A DNA stretch of 11,079 nucleotides from Oleiagrimonas sp964566965 (GTDB lineage: Bacteria > Pseudomonadota > Gammaproteobacteria > Xanthomonadales > Rhodanobacteraceae), in NCBI GenBank assembly GCA_964566965.1, contig CAZMKO010000077.1, forward strand, positions 1 through 11,079. The letters are read 5' to 3'. Positions 6,559-11,079 of this stretch are shown here, in pieces. A program made the translations under genes and the position numbers. How positions within the stretch are numbered: position 1 is the first letter of the stretch; each line of letters begins with the position of its first letter. Under the pieces are notes generated by a model. It saw only the letters and a list, made by a program, of their open reading frames with translations. It was not told the DNA's origin and ran no database searches.

Positions 6559-6619
6559 AATGATGACTGACGTAACCGAGTGATGGGTGGCGAATCGCCG
6601 TACTATTCTCCTGATTGTC

Positions 6620-6765
6620 GAGGAGGACGGAAGCCGTCACATCATGGTTCACGTCATGGGGAGCAACACGAAGCCATGAAGCTTACGACGCCAAAACCCG
6701 CCCGACCGCCAACACTGACCACCGACCGACAAACCACCCCATGCCCTGGACCGAACTTTCCCTGA
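6620..6765 (+). other. prmA leader with orphan Shine-Dalgarno and two overlapping short ORFs
   Basis: The spacer before prmA holds an excellent but gene-less ribosome binding sequence, GAGGAGGA (6620-6627). An 11-codon ORF starts at ATG 6644, about 17 bases beyond it, and stops at 6679. Its TGA overlaps (ATGA) the start of a 29-codon ORF, 6676-6765, that runs past the prmA start at 6741. The peptides are rich in Pro and Thr and resemble nothing I know. They may be non-coding. If translated, they could deliver ribosomes to prmA, which has no ribosome binding site of its own. Confidence 0.2.
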
Positions 6766-7640
6766 CCATCGACAGCCGCCGGCAACCGGCCGTGGAAGAG
6801 GCACTGGAGGCGCTGGGCGCGCTGTCGGTGACGCTGGCCGACGCGGATGTCGACACGCCGGATGAGCGCGCCATTTTCGAGCCCGGCGTGGGTGAGACGC
6901 CACTGTGGTCGCGCACGCGGGTACAGGCCCTGTTCGAGGCCGATACCGACCGGCCGGCCCTGACCCGGACGCTGGAACAACACGTGGCGGAGATCAAACC
7001 GGCCGACATCGAGTGGCGCCGTATCGAGGATCAGGATTGGGAACGTGCCTGGATGGATCGCTTCCAACCGATGTCATTCGGGCGCCGGTTGTGGGTGTAT
7101 CCGTGGAACATCGAGCCGCCGGCCGATCCGGCCCTGGCCGTGGTACGCCTGGATCCGGGCCTGGCGTTCGGTACCGGCACCCACCCCACCACGGCGCTGT
7201 GCCTGGAGTGGCTGGACGGCCTCGATCTCGATGGCCAGCGTGTCATCGACTACGGTTGCGGCTCGGGCGTGCTGGCGGTGGCGGCCCTGAAGCTGGGCGC
7301 GCTGGCGGCCGTGGGCATCGACAACGACCCGCAGGCCATCACCGCGTCACGCGACAATGCCGAGCGCAACGGTGTCGGCGACCGCCTGCAGACGCACCTG
7401 CCCGACGCCGCTCCCGGCACGCCGGCCGACGTCTTCGTCGCCAACATCCTGGCCGGCCCGCTGGCCGAGCTGGCCCCGCGCTTCGCCACACTGTGCAAGC
7501 CGGGGGCACCCTTCGCGCTGTCCGGCATCCTCGATGGCCAACAGGCGGAACTGTTGGCCGTCTATGCCGCCTGGTTCGACGAACTTGCCGTCGCGCGGCG
7601 CGAGGAATGGATCCGCATCGACGGCGTGCGCCGGCGCTGA
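6741..7640 (+). CDS. prmA: Ribosomal protein L11 methyltransferase
   Basis: Cytoplasmic S-adenosylmethionine-dependent enzyme that trimethylates several lysines and the N-terminus of ribosomal protein L11. The 299 residues (E. coli 293) begin with the family's typical MPW, which fixes the start at 6741; the in-frame extension to 6615 has no family resemblance. The N-terminal L11-recognition domain includes DQDWERAWMDRFQPMSFG and LDPGLAFGTGTHPTT. The Rossmann methyltransferase domain has motif I VIDYGCGSGVLAVAALKLGA (from residue 168), the acidic residue in GIDNDPQAI, and NILAGPLAELAP (from N235), the catalytic-loop motif of the family. No Shine-Dalgarno precedes the ATG; the leader there is rich in C and A. 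A 64-bp gap separates it from the zinc-ribbon gene downstream. Confidence 0.97.
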   Translation: MPWTELSLTIDSRRQPAVEEALEALGALSVTLADADVDTPDERAIFEPGVGETPLWSRTRVQALFEADTDRPALTRTLEQHVAEIKPADIEWRRIEDQDWERAWMDRFQPMSFGRRLWVYPWNIEPPADPALAVVRLDPGLAFGTGTHPTTALCLEWLDGLDLDGQRVIDYGCGSGVLAVAALKLGALAAVGIDNDPQAITASRDNAERNGVGDRLQTHLPDAAPGTPADVFVANILAGPLAELAPRFATLCKPGAPFALSGILDGQQAELLAVYAAWFDELAVARREEWIRIDGVRRR

Positions 7641-7692
7641 CACGACGCCGCGACAGGCGCATTGAGTCACGTCCCGCACCGCGTCGAGCGGA

Positions 7693-7698
7693 TACAAT
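7693..7698 (+). promoter_or_regulatory. -10-like TACAAT immediately before the zinc-ribbon/DUF3426 gene
   Basis: TACAAT (five of six matches to TATAAT) ends six bases before the ATG at 7705. A transcript started at the usual distance would begin on or next to the start codon, giving a leaderless mRNA. No Shine-Dalgarno is present, which agrees with this. There is no good -35 at 16-18 bp spacing (TTGAGT at 7662-7667 is too far), so the call is tentative. Confidence 0.4.
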
Positions 7699-7704
7699 CG
7701 ACCC

Positions 7705-8838
7705 ATGTATGCGCAATGCCCCGAATGCCTGGCCTTGTACGAGCTTGATGCCGCAACGCTGGCGCAGGCGGGTGGAAGCGTTGGTTGCGGCCAGTGCGGG
7801 GCCACGTTCAATGCGCTGACCACATTGGCCGAAACACTGCCGTCCGGCGCATTCGAGCATCTGCCGGTGCACGCGGCCAGCCCGGCGCCCCCCATCCTGA
7901 TGATGACCACGCCACGGACGCCCGCCGCCACCGCGGCGCCCGATGCACCGACAGCGGACCGCGACGAGGACCGGGACACCGGTGCCGCCGTGCCGCGGGA
8001 CGACGCTGCCTTGCTGGCGGACTTCATGGCCTACCTGCAGGCCGACACGCCAGGTTCCGAAGCACCGGCCGCACAAGACCACGGCACGACCGATACATCG
8101 ACGGATGTGCCGGCCGACGCACCCGCGGCCACGGACGCCACCGACGATCTCCCGGCGATCGACGCGTCGCGCTCCACCACGGAAGTCGCCGCCGTATCCG
8201 ACACCCCGGCGGCGCCGGACGCGGACGTGCCACCCGAAGGAAATACGGACGAGGTGGACACGGACGACACGGGCACGGATCGGGAAAGCATGCCGGACAT
8301 CCACACCGAACCGGCACCGCCCACGCCGTCGTTTGCCATCCACCGGCGCCGCCATACCACGGTCGCGCCCCCCCACACCTGGCGCTGGATCGCCGGCTGC
8401 GCCGTCCTGCTGGTCTGCCTGGGACTGCAACTGACCTGGGCCGAACGCCAGGCACTGGCCGCCAACCCGACCACGCGGCCATGGCTGGCGCGGGCCTGCG
8501 ACTGGGCCGGTTGCCAAGTACCCACCGTGAGCGACCTGTCGGACCTGGAGCTGCTTTCACGCGACGTGCGCCCCCATCCGACCGTGCCGGGTGCCCTGCT
8601 CATCAGCGCCACGGTACGCAACAACGCCACGTTTGCACAGCCCTATCCGGTGGTGTCGATCACCTTGTCGGACCTGGACCAGAACCGCATCGCCATGCGT
8701 CGCTTCCGCCCCGCGAGCTATATCGCCGACGCCGGCACCCGGGCCGCCGGCCTGGCTCCCGGTGCCACCACCGCGCTGATGTTCGAGGTGCGCGATCCGG
8801 GCCGCAACGCCATCGCCTTCGAGTTCGCCTTCCAGTAA
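7705..8838 (+). CDS. Zinc-ribbon (MJ0042-type) and DUF3426 membrane protein
   Basis: A 377-residue protein of unknown function with the layout of the zinc-ribbon/DUF3426 family. The N-terminal ribbon has two cysteine pairs, CPEC (C5, C8) and CGQC (C28, C31), and should bind zinc in the cytoplasm. From about residue 60 to 215 lies a low-complexity linker rich in Ala, Thr, Asp and Pro, probably disordered. One membrane helix follows (about 226-246, WRWIAGCAVLLVCLGLQLTW). The C-terminal DUF3426 domain, with RNNATFAQPYPVVSITLSDL and a final GRNAIAFEFAFQ, would be periplasmic. The family is often found beside prmA and fis, as here, but its role is not established. No ribosome binding site is visible at the ATG; see the -10-like element directly upstream. 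Confidence 0.9.
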   Translation: MYAQCPECLALYELDAATLAQAGGSVGCGQCGATFNALTTLAETLPSGAFEHLPVHAASPAPPILMMTTPRTPAATAAPDAPTADRDEDRDTGAAVPRDDAALLADFMAYLQADTPGSEAPAAQDHGTTDTSTDVPADAPAATDATDDLPAIDASRSTTEVAAVSDTPAAPDADVPPEGNTDEVDTDDTGTDRESMPDIHTEPAPPTPSFAIHRRRHTTVAPPHTWRWIAGCAVLLVCLGLQLTWAERQALAANPTTRPWLARACDWAGCQVPTVSDLSDLELLSRDVRPHPTVPGALLISATVRNNATFAQPYPVVSITLSDLDQNRIAMRRFRPASYIADAGTRAAGLAPGATTALMFEVRDPGRNAIAFEFAFQ

Positions 8839-8848
8839 CGTCCATGTC

Positions 8849-8880
8849 GCCGCATCGCTTGCGCGGTGCGGTGATGCGGC
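8849..8880 (+). terminator. Hairpin after the DUF3426 gene, possible terminator without T-run
   Basis: GCCGCATC (8849-8856) pairs perfectly with GATGCGGC (8873-8880) around a 16-base GC-rich loop, starting 11 bp after the stop codon. No T-tract follows, so intrinsic termination is uncertain. Its position between a gene end and the putative fis promoter is consistent with a transcript end or 3' stabiliser. Confidence 0.4.
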
Positions 8881-8933
8881 CCGCGCGGATGCCGGCGGGC
8901 GCGTACCGGCGGACGAAAAATCGGCGGTGACGG

Positions 8934-8962
8934 TTAAAAAACGCCGCCCGGCGGGGTACACT
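8934..8962 (+). promoter_or_regulatory. Putative sigma70-type promoter of fis
   Basis: TTAAAA (8934-8939, four matches to TTGACA) and TACACT (8957-8962, four matches to TATAAT) are separated by the optimal 17 bp. They lie in an A-rich patch that stands out from the GC-rich surroundings. A start near 8969 would give an untranslated leader of about 80 bases before the GTG of fis. This is a by-eye call. Confidence 0.4.
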
Positions 8963-9048
8963 GGCATGCCTTGCGCGCCACCCTCGCGGTGTCGCCTGCC
9001 GTGTTTTCGATGTCGGGGACAAGACCCGTACGCCCAGGGGACAATGGA

Positions 9049-9333
9049 GTGAATGCCGTCATCTTGCCGCGCGACGAACCCGCCCGCACGACACCCCTGC
9101 AAAGCGCGCTCAGCGAGTGCGTGAGCCGCACCGTGCGCCGCTATCTGGACGACCTGGGCGATGCCGAATGCATCGACGAGGGTCTGTACGCGCTGGTCCT
9201 GCGCGAGGTGGAAGCGCCGATGCTGCGCGAGGTCCTGGCCCGGCACGACGGCAACCAGAGCCGTGCCGCGGCCACGCTGGGGATCAACCGCGCCACGCTG
9301 CGCAAGAAACTCACAACCCACGGCATCATCTGA
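9049..9333 (+). CDS. fis: DNA-binding protein Fis
   Basis: Nucleoid-associated homodimer that bends DNA and tunes rRNA and growth-phase transcription, and assists site-specific recombination. From the GTG at 9049 it has 94 residues (E. coli 98). The core helices match: LREVEAPMLREVLARHDGNQ, then the helix-turn-helix SRAAATLGINRATLRKKL close to the C-terminus, as in all Fis proteins. I chose GTG 9049 because GGGG (9037-9040) sits at good spacing, the length fits the family, and upstream in-frame starts (TTG 8971, ATG 9010) would add an unrelated N-terminus. Some start uncertainty remains. Its place between the DUF3426 gene and purH differs from the dusB-fis operon of E. coli. purH starts 100 bp later with its own -10-like element. 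Confidence 0.93.
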   Translation: MNAVILPRDEPARTTPLQSALSECVSRTVRRYLDDLGDAECIDEGLYALVLREVEAPMLREVLARHDGNQSRAAATLGINRATLRKKLTTHGII

Positions 9334-9400
9334 CGGCCACCATCCAGGGCCCGCTGGCCGCGGGACGACGGGGGTCTGCCGCCACGGCCGTCCACGCGTC

Positions 9401-9406
9401 TATAAT
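9401..9406 (+). promoter_or_regulatory. Consensus -10 element (TATAAT) upstream of purH
   Basis: A perfect TATAAT lies 28 bp before the purH ATG in otherwise GC-rich DNA, implying transcription start near 9413 and a leader of about 20 bases. The -35 region is not recognisable at 16-18 bp, so an activator or a degenerate -35 would be needed. It suggests that purH can be transcribed independently of fis. Confidence 0.55.
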
Positions 9407-9433
9407 GGACGGCTTTCACGCCAAGGCGACATC

Positions 9434-11020
9434 ATGTTCGATACCACCCTGATTCCCGTTCGCCGGGCCCTTGTCAGCGTTTCGGACAAGGCCGGGTTGG
9501 CCGACCTCGGCCGCGCCCTGGATGCGCTCGGCGTGGAGATGCTCTCGACCGGCGGCAGTGCCAGGGCCTTGCGCGAAGTGCATGTTCCGGTCCGCGATGT
9601 CAGCGACGTCACCGGCTTTCCGGAAATCATGGACGGGCGGGTCAAGACGCTGCATCCGGCCATCCACGGCGCGCTGCTGGGGCGCCGCCAGACCGACGAG
9701 GCGGTGATGGCCGAACACGGCATCGAGCCGATCGACCTGCTGGTGGTCAACCTGTATCCGTTCGCCGACACCGTGGCCCGGCCCGACGTGACCATGGCCG
9801 AGGCCATCGAGAACATCGACATTGGCGGTCCGGCGATGCTGCGCGCCGGAGCCAAGAACCACGACCGCGTGCTGGTGGTCACCGACCCGGCCGACTACGC
9901 CGAACTCATCGACACCCTGCGCGAGCACGGCGGCACCACCCTGGCCCTGCGCCAGCGCCTGGCCGCGCGCGCCTATGCCCACACTGCCCGCTACGACGGC
10001 ATGATTGCCGACTGGCTGGGCGCGCATGTCAACGAACAGGAGGAGGCCACGCCGTTCGCACCCACGCTGCACCTGGGCATGGACCGCGCCGCCACCTTGC
10101 GCTATGGCGAAAACCCGCACCAGGGCGCCGCGCTGTACGTGGAACCCGACGCACCACGCGAGGGCATCGTCGCCACCGCCCGGGTGTTGGCCGGCAAGCC
10201 GCTCAGCTACAACAACCTTGCCGATGCCGATGCCGCCCTGGAATGCGTCAAGGCATTCCGGAAGGTGCCGGCCTGCGTCATCGTCAAGCATGCCAACCCG
10301 TGCGGCGTGGCGCTGGGCGAAAACCTCGTCGACGCCTACGAGCGCGCCTTCGCCTGCGACGCGACATCGGCCTTCGGCGGCATCATCGCCTTCAATCGCC
10401 CGCTGGATGCCGGCACCGCCGAGACCATCCTGTCGCGCCAGTTCGTGGAGGTGGTGATCGCACCCGCCGTGGACGACGCCGCGCGCGAGGCATTCGCGCG
10501 CAAGCCCAACGTGCGCCTGCTGGCCACCGGCGCCTGGCCCGAACGGGCGCCGGCCACCCGCAACTACAAGCGCATCGCCGGTGGCCTGCTGGCGCAGGAC
10601 ACCGATCGCGACACCCTGCTGGTGGACGACCTGGAAGTGGTCAGCCGGCGCGTGCCGTCGGCCGAACAACTGCACGACCTGCTGTTCGCCTGGCACGTGG
10701 CGATGTTCGTGAAATCCAACGCCATCGTGTACGCGCGCGACGGCCGGACCATAGGTATCGGCGCCGGCCAGATGAGCCGTGTCATCAGCGCACGCATCGC
10801 CGCCATCAAGGCGCAGGACGCCAAGCTCGACGTGGCCGGCAGCGCCATGGCTTCGGATGCCTTCTTCCCGTTCCGTGATGGCATCGACGCCGCCGCCGCG
10901 GCCGGCGTGACGGCAGTGATCCAGCCCGGCGGTTCGATCCGCGACAAGGAAGTGATCGCGGCCGCCGACGAACACGACATGGCCATGGTCTTCACCGGCA
11001 TGCGCCACTTCCGGCACTGA
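9434..11020 (+). CDS. purH: Bifunctional AICAR formyltransferase / IMP cyclohydrolase
   Basis: Performs the last two steps of de novo purine synthesis: formylation of AICAR with 10-formyl-THF, then ring closure to IMP. The 528 residues match E. coli (529). The N-terminal cyclohydrolase domain (MGS-like, about 1-150) has RALVSVSDKAGL, STGGSARAL, VKTLHPAIHGALLGRR, NLYPF and NIDIGGPAMLRAGAKNH. The C-terminal transformylase has LRYGENPHQGAALY, GKPLSYNNLADADAALE, the catalytic KHANPCGVA (K285, H286), CDATSAFGGIIAFN, VKSNAIVYARDGRTIGIGAGQ and the closing MASDAFFPFRDG...IQPGGSIRDKEVI. The ATG at 9434 follows AAGG (9423-9426); the open frame upstream to 9161 overlaps fis and is not coding. purD often follows purH in related bacteria, but the window ends before it could be seen. 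Confidence 0.98.
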   Translation: MFDTTLIPVRRALVSVSDKAGLADLGRALDALGVEMLSTGGSARALREVHVPVRDVSDVTGFPEIMDGRVKTLHPAIHGALLGRRQTDEAVMAEHGIEPIDLLVVNLYPFADTVARPDVTMAEAIENIDIGGPAMLRAGAKNHDRVLVVTDPADYAELIDTLREHGGTTLALRQRLAARAYAHTARYDGMIADWLGAHVNEQEEATPFAPTLHLGMDRAATLRYGENPHQGAALYVEPDAPREGIVATARVLAGKPLSYNNLADADAALECVKAFRKVPACVIVKHANPCGVALGENLVDAYERAFACDATSAFGGIIAFNRPLDAGTAETILSRQFVEVVIAPAVDDAAREAFARKPNVRLLATGAWPERAPATRNYKRIAGGLLAQDTDRDTLLVDDLEVVSRRVPSAEQLHDLLFAWHVAMFVKSNAIVYARDGRTIGIGAGQMSRVISARIAAIKAQDAKLDVAGSAMASDAFFPFRDGIDAAAAAGVTAVIQPGGSIRDKEVIAAADEHDMAMVFTGMRHFRH

Positions 11021-11027
11021 CCACGAG

Positions 11028-11072
11028 AGCCCCCGGTAGGTGCTGAAACGTGCCGGCGGGGCTTTCCCCGGC
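11028..11072 (+). terminator. Hairpins after purH, possible terminator, near the right edge
   Basis: AGCCCC (11028-11033) can pair with GGGGCT (11058-11063), followed by TT and then C. A competing hairpin, CGGGG-CTTT-CCCCG (11057-11070), uses the same G-run. The T-tract is short, so termination is only possible, not clear. The window ends seven bases beyond. Confidence 0.35.
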
Positions 11073-11079
11073 AACGCCC

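Noticed and set aside
5147..6652. 501-codon open frame on the - strand opposite accC
   Set aside because: accC on the + strand has every catalytic residue at the E. coli position. The antisense product is compositionally biased and its start region is just the translated heptamer array.
7339..8517. 392-codon open frame on the - strand across prmA and the DUF3426 gene
   Set aside because: It spans the end of one real gene and most of another and is arginine/glycine-rich with no domain; the + strand genes carry clear family motifs.
9161..9433. Upstream extension of the purH reading frame
   Set aside because: It overlaps fis in another frame, and PurH homology plus a good AAGG ribosome site begin at 9434.
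9416..11074. 552-codon open frame on the - strand opposite purH
   Set aside because: Same GC-driven shadow effect; purH on the + strand is complete and canonical.

Overview
The window is a GC-rich stretch of gammaproteobacterial chromosome with every recognisable gene on the + strand. Gene content and order (cutA-dsbD-thioredoxin-aroQ-accB-accC-prmA-zinc-ribbon/DUF3426-fis-purH), GC-rich third codon positions, heptamer GGGACTC arrays and GTAG-type REP palindromes together suggest a member of the Xanthomonadales (Lysobacterales). This placement is from memory of such genomes, not from a search.

Layout. Bases 1-136 are non-coding and repeat-rich: a 7-bp tandem array running in from the left edge, then two REP-like palindromes facing each other. 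cutA follows (248-583). Bases 571-852 form a highly palindromic 282-bp element with 30-bp inverted ends. It looks like a MITE and supplies the last three codons and the stop of cutA. Next come dsbD (961-3261, with a duplicated N-terminal domain), a membrane-anchored TlpA/ResA-type thioredoxin (3263-3898), aroQ (4023-4490, TTG start), accB (4560-5027) and accC (5144-6508). A degenerate GGGACCC array lies between accB and accC, and a second perfect GGGACTC array starts on the last base of the accC stop codon. A 182-bp leader precedes prmA (6741-7640). Then come a zinc-ribbon/DUF3426 membrane protein (7705-8838), fis (9049-9333, GTG start) and purH (9434-11020). A hairpin is cut by the right edge.

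How the genes work together. dsbD and the adjacent thioredoxin gene form a thiol-reduction module: DsbD carries electrons from cytoplasmic thioredoxin across the inner membrane to periplasmic partners, of which the TlpA-like protein is a plausible one. aroQ (shikimate pathway) precedes accBC (biotin carrier and biotin carboxylase of acetyl-CoA carboxylase, first step of fatty acid synthesis). prmA methylates ribosomal protein L11, fis encodes a nucleoid protein and growth-phase regulator, and purH makes IMP. These are core housekeeping genes with intact catalytic motifs.

I see no defence system, prophage, CRISPR array, tRNA or rRNA. The unusual content is intergenic: the structured 282-bp element, the REP pair and the three heptamer arrays, two of which sit directly 3' of a gene with their G-runs on the coding strand.
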